Assembly (NCBI GenBank): GCA_964057225.1
Contig: OZ059896.1
Location: 20,518,501-20,582,500 of the forward strand
DNA from: Auanema rhodensis
Lineage: Eukaryota > Nematoda > Chromadorea > Rhabditida > Rhabditidae
DNA length: 64,000 nucleotides
Direction of reading: 5' to 3'
The notes under the pieces were generated by a model. That model was not told the DNA's origin. It saw only the letters and a program-made list of their open reading frames with translations, and ran no database searches. Shown here piece by piece: positions 1-12,260 of the stretch. Position numbers and translations under genes: made by a program. How positions within the stretch are numbered: position 1 is the first letter of the stretch; each line of letters begins with the position of its first letter.

Positions 1-1402
1 GTTGATATCTCGGTGCATTTTTAAGCTAGCGCAAATCTGATAACACAGATCGACGCAGCTTAAAAATCCGCATCGAATGCACTATACTACATTGAGAAAC
101 GCTTGATACAAAATTTAGTTATGATCGTTTGAAAAATGATGCATTAGTGTATGTTGAGTTTCCATGTACACTCAACATTGCTTCCAAAAACATTTTGACA
201 AAACTTTTTTCGGAAAATTTCAAAATAATTTAGCAAAAAGTAGATGTTTTTAAATTCCATTTTCAAGGCAAAGACGATGGACAATGTTATTCAACGAAAA
301 AATTAATTCTTCAGGGTGAAAATCGAGGATATAAGTGTGAACTTATATCAGTTGATATCTCGGTGCATTTTCAAGCTAGCGCAAATCTGATAACACAGAT
401 CGACGCAGCTTAAAAATGCGCATCAAATGCACTATACTACATTGAGAAACGCTTAATACAAAAATTAGTTATGATCGTTTGAAAAATGATGCATTAGTGT
501 ATGTTGAGTTTCCATGTACACTCAACATTGCTTCCAAAAACATTTTGACAAAAATTTTTTCGAAAAATTTCAAAATAATTTAGCAAAAAGTAGATGTTTT
601 TAGATTCCATTTTCAAGGCAAAGACGATGGACAATGTTATTCAACGAAAAAATTAATTCTTCAGGGTGAAAATCGAGGATATAAGTGTGAACTTATATCA
701 GTTGATATCTCGGTGCATTTTCAAGCTAGCGCAAATCTGATAACACAGATCGACGCAGCTTAAAAATGCGCATCAAATGCACTATACTACATTGAAAAAC
801 GCTTAATACAAAAATTAGTTATGATCGTTTGAAAAATGATGCATTAGTGTATGTTGAGTTTCCATGTACACTCAACATTGCTTCCAAAAACATTTTGACA
901 AAAATTTTTTCGAAAAATTTCAAAATAATTTAGCAAAAAGTAGATGTTTTTAGATTCCATTTTTCGAGGCAAAGACGATGGACAGTGTTATTCAACGAAA
1001 AAAATAATTCTTCAGGGTGAAAATCGAGGATATAAGTGTGAACTTATATCAGTTGATATCTCGGTGCATTTTCAAGCTAGCGCAAATCTGATAACACAGA
1101 TCGACGCAGCTTAAAAATCCGCATCGAATGCTCTATACTACATTGAGAAACGCTTAATACAAAAATTAGTTATGATCGTTTGAAAAATGATGCATTAGTG
1201 TATGTTGAGTTTCCATGTACACTCAATATTGCTTCCAAAAACATTTTGACAAAAATTTTTTCGAAAAATTTCAAAATAATTTAGCAAAAAGTAGATGTTT
1301 TTAGATTCCATTTTTCAAGGCAAAGACGATGGACAATGTTATTCAACGAAAAAATTAATTCTTCAGGGTGAAAATCGAGGATATAAGAGTGAACTTATAT
1401 CA
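1..1402 (+). repeat. Left-edge divergent monomers M1-M4, including two 350-bp copies
   Basis: M1 (1-350) and M2 (351-700) lack one T in the run near offset 260 and are the only 350-bp units in the window. M1 also carries changes in the TTCGAA palindrome. M2 and M3 share C22, a GCGCATCAAATGC version of offsets 68-80 and C22-bearing stems; M3 also has CGAGG at 265-269. M4 has GAATGCTC and GAGTGAAC variants. This is more private variation than in most interior copies. It fits either proximity to an array edge or a subfamily border. Confidence 0.85.
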
Positions 1403-2806
1403 GTTGATATCTCGGTGCATTTTTAAGCTAGCGCAAATCTGATAACACAGATCGACGCAGCTTAAAAATCCGCATCGAATGCACTATACTACATTGAGAA
1501 ACGCTTAATACAAAAATTAGTTATGATCGTTTGAAAAATGATGCATTAGTGTATGTTGAGTTTCCATGTACACTCAACATTGCTTCCAAAAACATTTTGA
1601 CAAAAATTTTTTCGAAAAATTTCAAAATAATTTAGCAAAAAGTAGATGTTTTTAGATTCCATTTTTCAAGGCAAAGACGATGGACAGTGTTATTCAACGA
1701 AAAAAATAATTCTTCAGGGTGAAAATCGAGGATATAAGTGTGAACTTATATCAGTTGATATCTCGGTGCATTTTTAAGCTAGCGCAAATCTGATAACACA
1801 GATCGACGCAGCTTAAAAATCCGCATCGAATGCACTATACTACATTGAGAAACGCTTAATACAAAAATTAGTTATGATCGTTTGAAAAATGATGCATTAG
1901 TGTATGTTGAGTTTCCATGTACACTCAACATTGCTTCCAAAAACATTTTGACAAAAATTTTTTCGAAAAATTTCAAAATAATTTAGCAAAAAGTAGATGT
2001 TTTTAGATTCCATTTTTCAAGGCAAAGACGATGGACAGTGTTATTCAACGAAAAAATTAATTCTTCAGGGTGAAAATCGAGGATATAAGTGTGAACTTAT
2101 ATCAGTTGATATCTCGGTGCATTTTTAAGCTAGCGCAAATCTGATAACACAGATCGACGCAGCTTAAAAATCCGCATCGAATGCACTATACTACATTGAG
2201 AAACGCTTAATACAAAAATTAGTTATGATCGTTTGAAAAATGATGCATTAGTGTATGTTGAGTTTCCATGTACACTCAACATTGCTTCCAAAAACATTTT
2301 GACAAAAATTTTTTCGAAAAATTTCGAAATAATTTAGCAAAAAGTAGATGTTTTTAGATTCCTTTATTCAAGGCAAAGACGATGGACAATGTTATTCAAC
2401 GAAAAAATTAATTCTTCAGGGTGAAAATCGAGGATATAAGTGTGAATTTATATCAGTTGATATCTCGGTGCATTTTTAAGCTAGCGCAAATCTGATAACA
2501 CAGATCGACGCAGCTTAAAAATCCGCATCGAATGCACTATACTACATTGAGAAACGCTTGATACAAAAATTAGTTATGATCGTTTGAAAAATGATGCATT
2601 AGTGTATGTTGAGTTTCCATGTACACTCAACATTGCTTCCAAAAACATTTTGACAAAAATTTTTTCGAAAAATTTCAAAATAATTTAGCAAAAAGTAGAT
2701 GTTTTTAGATTCCATTTTTCAAGGCAAAGACGATGGACAGTGTTATTCAACGAAAAAAATAATTCTTCAGGGTGAAAATCGAGGATATAAGTGTGAACTT
2801 ATATCA
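1403..2806 (+). repeat. N-family monomers M5-M8
   Basis: M5, M6 and M8 carry A259 with G285 (CCATTTTT and CAGTG), the N family. M5 and M8 also have A304, giving AAAATAAT. M7 (2105-2455) instead has A262, a G at 222 and GTGAATTTA near the end. G285 copies occur only at M3-M10 and M29-M31, so this family is confined to the left 11 kb. The second group is explained by the +7371 duplication. Confidence 0.85.
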
Positions 2807-5800
2807 GTTGATATCTCGGTGCATTTTTAAGCTAGCGCAAATCTGATAACACAGATCGACGCAGCTTAAAAATCCGCATCGAATGCACTATACTACATTG
2901 AGAAACGCTTAATACAAAAATTAGTTATGATCGTTTGAAAAATGATGCATTAGTGTATGTTGAGTTTCCATGTACACTCAACATTGCTTCCAAAAACATT
3001 TTGACAAAAATTTTTTCGAAAAATTTCAAAATAATTTAGCAAAAAGTAGATGTTTTTAGATTCCATTTTTCAAGGCAAAGACGATGGACAGTGTTATTCA
3101 ACGAAAAAATTAATTCTTCAGGGTGAAAATCGAGGATATAAGTGTGAACTTATATCAGTTGATATCTCGGTGCATTTTTAAGCTAGCGCAAATCTGATAA
3201 CACAGATCGACGCAGCTTAAAAATCCGCATCGAATGCACTATACTACATTGAGAAACGCTTGATACAAAAATTAGTTATGATCGTTTGAAAAATGATGCA
3301 TTAGTGTATGTTGAGTTTCCATGTACACTCAACATTGCTTCCAAAAACATTTTGACAAAAATTTTTTCGAAAAATTTCAAAATAATTCAGCAAAAAGTAG
3401 ATGTTTTTAGATTCCATTTTTCAAGGCAAAGACGATGGACAGTGTTATTCAACGAAAAAATTAATTCTTCAGGGTGAAAATCGAGGATATAAGTGTGAAC
3501 TTATATCAGTTGATATCTCGGTGCATTTTTAAGCTAGCGCAAATCTGATAACACAGATCGACGCAGCTTAAAAATCCGCATCGAATGCACTATACTACAT
3601 TGAAAAACGCTTAATACAAAAATTAGTTATGATCGTTTGAAAAATGATGCATTAGTGTATGTTGAGTTTCCATGTACACTCAACATTGCTTCCAAAAACA
3701 TTTTGACAAAAATTTTTTCGAAAAATTTCAAAATAATTTAGCAAAAAGTAGATGTTTTTAGATTCCTTTATTCAAGGCAAAGACGATGGACAATGTTATT
3801 CAACGAAAAAATTAATTCTCCAGGGTGAAAATCGAGGATATAAGTGTGAACTTATATCAGTTGATATCTTGGTGCATTTTTAAGCTAGCGCAAATCTGAT
3901 AACACAGATCGACGCAGCTTAAAAATCCGCATCGAATGCACTATACTACATTGAAAAACGCTTAATACAAAAATTAGTTATGATCGTTTGAAAAATGATG
4001 CATTAGTGTATGTTGAGTTTCCATGTACACTCAACATTGCTTCCAAAAACATTTTGACAAAAATTTTTTCGAAAAATTTCAAAATAATTTAGCAAAAAGT
4101 AGATGTTTTTAGATTCCTTTATTCAAGGCAAAGACGATGGACAATGTTATTCAACGAAAAAATTAATTCTTCAGGGTGAAAATCGAGGATATAAGTGTGA
4201 ACTTATATCAGTTGATATCTCGGTGCATTTTTAAGCTAGCGCAAATCTGATAACACAGATCGACGCAGCTTAAAAATCCGCATCGAATGCACTATACTAC
4301 ATTGAGAAACGCTTGATACAAAATTTAGTTATGATCGTTTGAAAAATGATGCATTAGTGTATGTTGAGTTTCCATGTACACTCAACATTGCTTCCAAAAA
4401 CATTTTGACAAAAATTTTTTCGAAAAATTTCAAAATAATTTAGGAAAAAGTAGATGTTTTTAGATTCCTTTTTTCAAGGCAAAGACGATGGACAATGTTA
4501 TTCAACGAAAAAATCAATTCTTCAGGGTGAAAATCGAGGATATAAGTGTGAACTTATATCAGTTGATATCTCGGTGCATTTTTAAGCTAGCGCAAATCTG
4601 ATAACACAGATCGACGCAGCTTAAAAATCCGCATCGAATGCACTATACTACATTGAGAAACGTTTAATACAAAAATTAGTTATGATCGTTTGAAAAATGA
4701 TGCATTAGTGTATGTTGAGTTTCCATGTACACTCAACATTGCTTCCAAAAACATTTTGACAAAAATTTTTTCGAAAAATTTCAAAATAATTTAGGAAAAA
4801 GTAGATGTTTTTAGATTCCTTTTTTCAAGGCAAAGACGATGGACAATGTTATTCAACGAAAAAATTAATTCTTCAGGGTGAAAATCGAGGATATAAGTGT
4901 GAACTTATATCAGTTGATATCTCGGTGCATTTTTAAGCTAGCGCAAATCTGATAACACAGATCGACGCAGCTCAAAAATCAGCATCGAATGCACTATACT
5001 ACATTGAGAAACGTTTGATACAAAAATTAGTTATGATCGTTTGAAAAATGATGCATTAGTGTATGTTGAGTTTCCATGTACACTCAACATTGCTTCCAAA
5101 AACATTTTGACAAAAATTTTTTCGAAAAATTTCAAAATAATTTAGGAAAAAGTAGATGTTTTTAGATTCCTTTTTTCAAGGCAAAGACGATGGACAATGT
5201 TATTCAACGAAAAAATTAATTCTTCAGGGTGAAAATCGAGGATATAAGTGTGAACTTATATCAGTTGATATCTCGGTGCATTTTTAAGCTAGCGCAAATC
5301 TGATAACACAGATCGACGCAGCTCAAAAATCAGCATCGAATGCACTATACTACATTGAGAAACGTTTGATACAAAAATTAGTTATGATCGTTTGAAAAAT
5401 GATGCATTAGTGTATGTTGAGTTTCCATGTACACTCAACATTGCTTCCAAAAACATTTTGACAAAAATTTTTTCGAAAAATTTCAAAATAATTTAGCAAA
5501 AAGTATATGTTTTTAGATTCCTTTTTTTAAGGCAAAGACGATGGACAATGTTATTCAACGAAAAAATTAATTCTTCAGGGTGAAAATCGAGGATATAAAT
5601 GTGAACTTATATCAGTTGATATCTCGGTGCATTTTTAAGCTAGCGCAAATCTGATAACACAGATCGACGCAGCTTAAAAATCCGCATCGAATGCACTGTA
5701 CTACATTGAGAAACGCTTAATACACAAATTAGTTATGATCGTTTGAAAAATGATGCATTAGTGTGTGTTGAGTTTCCATGTACACTCAACATTGCTTCCA

Positions 5801-6546
5801 AAAACATTTTGACAAAAATTTTTTCGAAAAATTTCAAAATAATTTAGCAAAAAGTAGATGTTTTTAGATTCCATTTTTCAAGGCAAAGACGATGGACAAT
5901 GTTATTTAACGAAAAAATTAATTCTTCAGGGTGAAAATCGAGGATATAAGTGTAAACTTATATCAGTTGATATCTCGGTGCATTTTTAAGCTAGCGCAAA
6001 TCTGATAACACAGATCGACGCAGCTTAAAAATCCGCATCGAATGCACTATACTACATTGAGAAACGCTTGATACAAAAATTAGTTATGATCGTTTGAAAA
6101 ATGATGCATTAGTGTATGTTGAGTTTCCATGTACACTCAACATTGCTTCCAAAAACATTTTGACAAAAATTTTTTCGAAAAATTTCAAAATAATTTAGCA
6201 AAAAGTAGATGTTTTTAGATTCCTTTTTTCTAGGCAAAGACGATGGACAATGTTATTCAACGAAAAAATTAATTCTTCAGGGTGAAAATCGAGGATATAA
6301 GTGTGAACTTACATCAGTTGATATCTCGGTGCATTTTTAAGCTAGCGCAAATCTGATAACACAGATCGACGCAGCTTAAAAATCCGCATCGAATGCACTA
6401 TACTACATTGAGAAACGCTTAATACAAAAATTAGTTATGATCGTTTGAAAAATGATGCATTAGTGTATGTTGAGTTTCCATGTACACTCAACATTGCTTC
6501 CAAAAACATTTTGACAAAAATTTTTTCGAAAAATTTCAAAATAATT
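2563..6546 (+). repeat. 21-monomer-lag duplication, copy 1 (about 3984 bp)
   Basis: This segment matches 9934-13917 with a constant shift of 7371 bp, which is 21 monomers. It runs from offset 108 of M8 to offset 230 of M19 and contains N-N/P-T-T-Y-G-G-J-K-U. Rare shared marks prove copying rather than chance: CTTGGTG at the start of M12 and M33, ATTCTCC in M11 and M32, CAGC at 68-71 in M15-16 and M36-37, and GTGTGTTGAG in M17 and M38. The only difference I noticed is T at 4663 against C at 12034. Confidence 0.9.
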
Positions 6547-8422
6547 TAGCAAAAAGTAGATGTTTTCAGATTCCTTTTTTCAAGGCAAAGACGATGGACA
6601 ATGTTATTCAACGAAAAAATTAATTCTTCAGGGTGAAAATCGAGGATATAAGTGTGAACTTACATCAGTTGATATCTCGGTGCATTTTTAAGCTAGCGCA
6701 AATCTGATAACACAGATCGACGCAGCTTAAAAATCCGCATCGAATGCACTATACTACATTGAGAAACGCTTGATACAAAAATTAGTTATGATCGTTTGAA
6801 AAATGATGCATTAGTGTATGTTGAGTTTCCATGTACACTCAACATTGCTTCCAAAAACATTTTGACAAAAATTTTTTCGAAAAATTTCAAAATAATTTAG
6901 CAAAAAGTAGATGTTTTTAGATTCCTTTTTTCTAGGCAAAGACGATGGACAATGTTATTCAACGAAAAAATTAATTCTTCAGGGTGAAAATCGAGGATAT
7001 AAGTGTGAACTTATATCAGTTGATATCTCGGTGCATTTTTAAGCTAGCGCAAATCTGATAACACAGATCGACGCAGCTTAAAAATCCGCATCGAATGCAC
7101 TGTACTACATTGAGAAACGCTTAATACACAAATTAGTTATGATCGTTTGAAAAATGATGCATTAGTGTGTGTTGAGTTTCCATGTACACTCAACATTGCT
7201 TCCAAAAACATTTTGACAAAAATTTTTTCGAAAAATTTCAAAATAATTTAGCAAAAAGTAGATGTTTTTAGATTCCATTTTTCAAGGCAAAGACGATGGA
7301 CAATGTTATTTAACGAAAAAATTAATTCTTCAGGGTGAAAATCGAGGATATAAGTGTAAACTTATATCAGTTGATATCTCGGTGCATTTTTAAGCTAGCG
7401 CAAATCTGATAACACAGATCGACGCAGCTTAAAAATCCGCATCGAATGCACTATACTACATTGAGAAACGCTTGATACAAAAATTAGTTATGATCGTTTG
7501 AAAAATGATGCATTAGTGTATGTTGAGTTTCCATGTACACTCAACATTGCTTCCAAAAACATTTTGACAAAAATTTTTTCGAAAAATTTCAAAATAATTT
7601 AGCAAAAAGTAGATGTTTTTAGATTCCTTTTTTCTAGGCAAAGACGATGGACAATGTTATTCAACGAAAAAATTAATTCTTCAGGGTGAAAATCGAGGAT
7701 ATAAGTGTGAACTTACATCAGTTGATATCTCGGTGCATTTTTAAGCTAGCGCAAATCTGATAACACAGATCGACGCAGCTTAAAAATCCGCATCGAATGC
7801 ACTATACTACATTGAGAAACGCTTAATACAAAAATTAGTTATGATCGTTTGAAAAATGATGCATTAGTGTATGTTGAGTTTCCATGTACACTCAACATTG
7901 CTTCCAAAAACATTTTGACAAAAATTTTTTCGAAAAATTTCAAAATAATTTAGCAAAAAGTAGATGTTTTCAGATTCCTTTTTTCAAGGCAAAGACGATG
8001 GACAATGTTATTCAACGAAAAAATTAATTCTTCAGGGTGAAAATCGAGGATATAAGTGTGAACTTACATCAGTTGATATCTCGGTGCATTTTTAAGCTAG
8101 CGCAAATCTGATAACACAGATCGACGCAGCTTAAAAATCCGCATCGAATGCACTATACTACATTGAGAAACGCTTGATACAAAAATTAGTTATGATCGTT
8201 TGAAAAATGATGCATTAGTGTATGTTGAGTTTCCATGTACACTCAACATTGCTTCCAAAAACATTTTGACAAAAATTTTTTCGAAAAATTTCAAAATAAT
8301 TTAGCAAAAAGTAGATGTTTTTAGATTCCTTTTTTCTAGGCAAAGACGATGGACAATGTTATTCAACGAAAAAATTAATTCTTCAGGGTGAAAATCGAGG
8401 ATATAAGTGTGAACTTACATCA
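5615..8422 (+). repeat. Four-monomer tandem duplication M17-M20 / M21-M24
   Basis: M17-M20 (5615-7018) and M21-M24 (7019-8422) both read K-U-F-U with a 1404-bp period. The K copies share CACTGTAC, CACAAATTAG, GTGTGTTGAG, T293 and A340. The F copies share GTTTTCAGATT. I noticed one difference, T at 7014 against C at 8418 (offset 347). The duplicate of this region at 12986-13687 has K-U once and then goes straight to P, as does 57563-58264. The expansion is therefore probably younger than the +7371 duplication. Confidence 0.85.
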
Positions 8423-9933
8423 GTTGATATCTCGGTGCATTTTTAAGCTAGCGCAAATCTGATAACACAGATCGACGCAGCTTAAAAATCCGCATCGAAT
8501 GCACTATTCTACATTGAGAAACGCTTAATACAAAAATTAGTTATGATCGTTTGAAAAATGATGCATTAGTGTATGTTGAGTTTCCATGTACACTCAACAT
8601 TGCTTCCAAAAACATTTTGACAAAAATTTTTTCGAAAAATTTCAAAATAATTCAGCAAAAAGTAGATGTTTTTAGATTCCTTTTTTCAAGGCAAAGACGA
8701 TGGACAATGTTATTCAACGAAAAAATTAATTCTTCAGGGTGAAAATCGAGGATATAAGTGTGAACTTATATCAGTTGATATCTCGGTGCATTTTTAAGCT
8801 AGCGCAAATCTGATAACACAGATCGACGCAGCTCAAAAATCCGCATCGAATGCACTATACTACATTGAGAAACGTTTGAAACAAAAATTAGTTATGATCG
8901 TTTGAAAAATGATGCATTAGTGTATGTTGAGTTTCCATGTACACTCAACATTGCTTCCAAAAACATTTTGACAAAAATTTTTTCGAAAAATTTCAAAATA
9001 ATTTAGCAAAAAGTAGATGTTTTTAGATTCCTTTTTTCAAGGCAAAGACGATGGACAATGTTATTCAACGAAAAAATTAATTCTTCAGGGTGAAAATCGA
9101 GGATATAAGTGTGAACTTACATCAGTTGATATCTCGGTGCATTTTTAAGCTAGCGCAAATCTGATAACACAGATCGACGCAGCTTAAAAATCCGCATCGA
9201 ATGCACTATACTACATTGAGAAACGTTTGATACAAAAATTAGTTATGATCGTTTGAAAAATGATGCATTAGTGTATGTTGAGTTTCCATGTACACTCAAC
9301 ATTGCTTCCAAAAACATTTTGACAAAAATTTTTTCGAAAAATTTCAAAATAATTTAGCAAAAAGTAGATGTTTTTAGATTCCTGTTTTTAAGGCAAAGAC
9401 GATGGACAATGTTATTCAACGAAAAAATTAATTCTTCAGGGTGAAAATCGAGGATATAAGTGTGAACTTATATCAGTTGATATCTCGGTGCATTTTTAAG
9501 CTAGCGCAAATCTGATAACACAGATCGACGCAGCTTAAAAATCCGCATCGAATGCACTATACTACATTGAGAAACGCTTAATACAAAAATTAGTTATGAT
9601 CGTTTGAAAAATGATGCATTAGTGTATGTTGAGTTTCCATGTACACTCAACATTGCTTCCAAAAACATTTTGACAAAAATTTTTTCGAAAAATTTCAAAA
9701 TAATTCAGCAAAAAGTAGATGTTTTTAGATTCCTTTTTTCAAGGCAAAGACGATGGACAATGTTATTCAACGAAAAAATTAATTCTTCAGGGTGAAAATC
9801 GAGGATATAAGTGTGAACTTATATCAGTTGATATCTCGGTGCATTTTTAAGCTAGCGCAAATCTGATAACACAGATCGACGCAGCTCAAAAATCCGCATC
9901 GAATGCACTATACTACATTGAGAAACGTTTGAA
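8423..9933 (+). repeat. P-Q-R trimer M25-M27, then M28 and start of hybrid M29
   Basis: M25 has C231 (P), M26 has C61, T102 and A107 (Q), M27 has T102, G260 and T265 (R). M28 is another P copy and M29 begins as Q. The trimer P-Q-R (1053 bp) recurs in full at 13688, 15794, 22112, 25622, 27728, 35450 and 58265, making it the most widely scattered higher-order unit here. M25 has the rare CACTATTC change, shared only with M74. Confidence 0.85.
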
Positions 9934-11948
9934 ACAAAAATTAGTTATGATCGTTTGAAAAATGATGCATTAGTGTATGTTGAGTTTCCATGTACACTCA
10001 ACATTGCTTCCAAAAACATTTTGACAAAAATTTTTTCGAAAAATTTCAAAATAATTTAGCAAAAAGTAGATGTTTTTAGATTCCATTTTTCAAGGCAAAG
10101 ACGATGGACAGTGTTATTCAACGAAAAAAATAATTCTTCAGGGTGAAAATCGAGGATATAAGTGTGAACTTATATCAGTTGATATCTCGGTGCATTTTTA
10201 AGCTAGCGCAAATCTGATAACACAGATCGACGCAGCTTAAAAATCCGCATCGAATGCACTATACTACATTGAGAAACGCTTAATACAAAAATTAGTTATG
10301 ATCGTTTGAAAAATGATGCATTAGTGTATGTTGAGTTTCCATGTACACTCAACATTGCTTCCAAAAACATTTTGACAAAAATTTTTTCGAAAAATTTCAA
10401 AATAATTTAGCAAAAAGTAGATGTTTTTAGATTCCATTTTTCAAGGCAAAGACGATGGACAGTGTTATTCAACGAAAAAATTAATTCTTCAGGGTGAAAA
10501 TCGAGGATATAAGTGTGAACTTATATCAGTTGATATCTCGGTGCATTTTTAAGCTAGCGCAAATCTGATAACACAGATCGACGCAGCTTAAAAATCCGCA
10601 TCGAATGCACTATACTACATTGAGAAACGCTTGATACAAAAATTAGTTATGATCGTTTGAAAAATGATGCATTAGTGTATGTTGAGTTTCCATGTACACT
10701 CAACATTGCTTCCAAAAACATTTTGACAAAAATTTTTTCGAAAAATTTCAAAATAATTCAGCAAAAAGTAGATGTTTTTAGATTCCATTTTTCAAGGCAA
10801 AGACGATGGACAGTGTTATTCAACGAAAAAATTAATTCTTCAGGGTGAAAATCGAGGATATAAGTGTGAACTTATATCAGTTGATATCTCGGTGCATTTT
10901 TAAGCTAGCGCAAATCTGATAACACAGATCGACGCAGCTTAAAAATCCGCATCGAATGCACTATACTACATTGAAAAACGCTTAATACAAAAATTAGTTA
11001 TGATCGTTTGAAAAATGATGCATTAGTGTATGTTGAGTTTCCATGTACACTCAACATTGCTTCCAAAAACATTTTGACAAAAATTTTTTCGAAAAATTTC
11101 AAAATAATTTAGCAAAAAGTAGATGTTTTTAGATTCCTTTATTCAAGGCAAAGACGATGGACAATGTTATTCAACGAAAAAATTAATTCTCCAGGGTGAA
11201 AATCGAGGATATAAGTGTGAACTTATATCAGTTGATATCTTGGTGCATTTTTAAGCTAGCGCAAATCTGATAACACAGATCGACGCAGCTTAAAAATCCG
11301 CATCGAATGCACTATACTACATTGAAAAACGCTTAATACAAAAATTAGTTATGATCGTTTGAAAAATGATGCATTAGTGTATGTTGAGTTTCCATGTACA
11401 CTCAACATTGCTTCCAAAAACATTTTGACAAAAATTTTTTCGAAAAATTTCAAAATAATTTAGCAAAAAGTAGATGTTTTTAGATTCCTTTATTCAAGGC
11501 AAAGACGATGGACAATGTTATTCAACGAAAAAATTAATTCTTCAGGGTGAAAATCGAGGATATAAGTGTGAACTTATATCAGTTGATATCTCGGTGCATT
11601 TTTAAGCTAGCGCAAATCTGATAACACAGATCGACGCAGCTTAAAAATCCGCATCGAATGCACTATACTACATTGAGAAACGCTTGATACAAAATTTAGT
11701 TATGATCGTTTGAAAAATGATGCATTAGTGTATGTTGAGTTTCCATGTACACTCAACATTGCTTCCAAAAACATTTTGACAAAAATTTTTTCGAAAAATT
11801 TCAAAATAATTTAGGAAAAAGTAGATGTTTTTAGATTCCTTTTTTCAAGGCAAAGACGATGGACAATGTTATTCAACGAAAAAATCAATTCTTCAGGGTG
11901 AAAATCGAGGATATAAGTGTGAACTTATATCAGTTGATATCTCGGTGC

Positions 11949-11999
11949 ATTTTTAAGCTAGCGCAAATCTGATAACACAGATCGACGCAGCTTAAAAAT
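11949..11999 (+). repeat. Dyad H1: 51-nt imperfect hairpin (example in M35)
   Basis: The outer arms ATTTTTAAGCT (offsets 17-27) and AGCTTAAAAAT (57-67) are exact reverse complements of 11 bp. Inside them GCG (29-31) pairs with CGC (54-56), and ATCTG (35-39) pairs with CAGAT (46-50) around the loop ATAACA. A28 is a bulge and CAA/CGA is an internal loop, giving about 19 pairs. A competing outer pairing joins GTGCATT (13-19) with AATGCAC (76-82). The dyad occurs in every complete monomer. Common variants hit the stem without a partner change: C61 (A-C mismatch), C22 (C-A mismatch) and T59 (G-T). It could form a cruciform in DNA or a hairpin in a transcript; neither is shown. Confidence 0.85.
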
Positions 12000-12049
12000 C
12001 CGCATCGAATGCACTATACTACATTGAGAAACGCTTAATACAAAAATTA

Positions 12050-12082
12050 GTTATGATCGTTTGAAAAATGATGCATTAGTGT
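12050..12082 (+). other. Invariant box, offsets 117-150 (example in M35)
   Basis: Reading down the array, I found no substitution between offsets 117 and 150 in any copy, including the divergent copies at the window edges. The box contains TTATGATCG, TTTGAAAAATG and the palindrome ATGCAT (139-144), and it runs directly into dyad H2. Neighbouring stretches carry many family markers (102-107, 111-116, 151, 156). A box conserved in an otherwise drifting monomer is what a protein-binding site looks like in satellites, but recent homogenisation would give the same picture. I do not recognise a known motif. Confidence 0.6.
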
Positions 12083-12110
12083 ATGTTGAGTTTCCATGTA
12101 CACTCAACAT
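12083..12110 (+). repeat. Dyad H2: 9-bp hairpin with 10-nt loop (example in M35)
   Basis: ATGTTGAGT (offsets 151-159) and ACTCAACAT (170-178) are perfect reverse complements around the loop TTCCATGTAC. GTGTA and TACAC just outside and inside offer an alternative pairing. Nearly every copy keeps it. Exceptions are the six A156 monomers (G-C becomes A-C), the four G151 monomers at 5615, 7019, 12986 and 57563, and a T at offset 176 in M4. M152 changes only the loop (offset 162, C to A). Confidence 0.85.
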
Positions 12111-12117
12111 TGCTTCC

Positions 12118-12172
12118 AAAAACATTTTGACAAAAATTTTTTCGAAAAATTTCAAAATAATTTAGGAAAAAG
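12118..12172 (+). repeat. Dyad H3 and A-tract segment around TTCGAA (example in M35)
   Basis: TTTTTCGAAAAA (offsets 206-217) is a perfect 12-bp palindrome. With one unpaired T it extends to AAATT/AATTT, and farther out ATTTTGA (192-198) pairs with TCAAAAT (220-226). Runs of four or five A start at offsets 186, 200, 213, 222 and 235, roughly helical spacing, so the segment is a candidate for intrinsic curvature. In M92, M111, M120 and M129 the central TTCGAA is TTCAAA. Confidence 0.75.
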
Positions 12173-12260
12173 TAGATGTTTTTAGATTCCTTTTTTCAAG
12201 GCAAAGACGATGGACAATGTTATTCAACGAAAAAATTAATTCTTCAGGGTGAAAATCGAG

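Noticed and set aside
3286-3477. 63-codon open frame, also at 8551, 9604, 10657, 13816, 15220, 15922, 19081, 22240, 25750, 27856, 34525, 35578 and 58393
   Set aside because: It begins with TTG, not ATG, in a eukaryotic-type satellite. It lies inside the 351-bp repeat, is closed by TAG in the other 160-odd copies, and has no recognisable domain. It exists only because offset 231 is C. Not a gene.
11967-11989. Hammerhead ribozyme core suggested by CTGATAA in H1, or by CTGATG on the minus strand across the unit boundary
   Set aside because: A hammerhead needs CUGANGA and a GAAA box. The plus strand has CTGATAA and the minus strand CTGATGT or CTGATAT, without a properly placed GAAA after a stem. 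Some satellites do carry hammerheads, but this one does not show the core.
12216-12232. Minus-strand CENP-B-box-like sequence (offsets 284-300, reading TTTCGTTG on the minus strand)
   Set aside because: The first eight bases fit the CENP-B box and about 10 of 17 positions agree overall, but the essential CGGG part is absent. Many copies also carry T293 or A287 inside it. A chance half-match is more likely.
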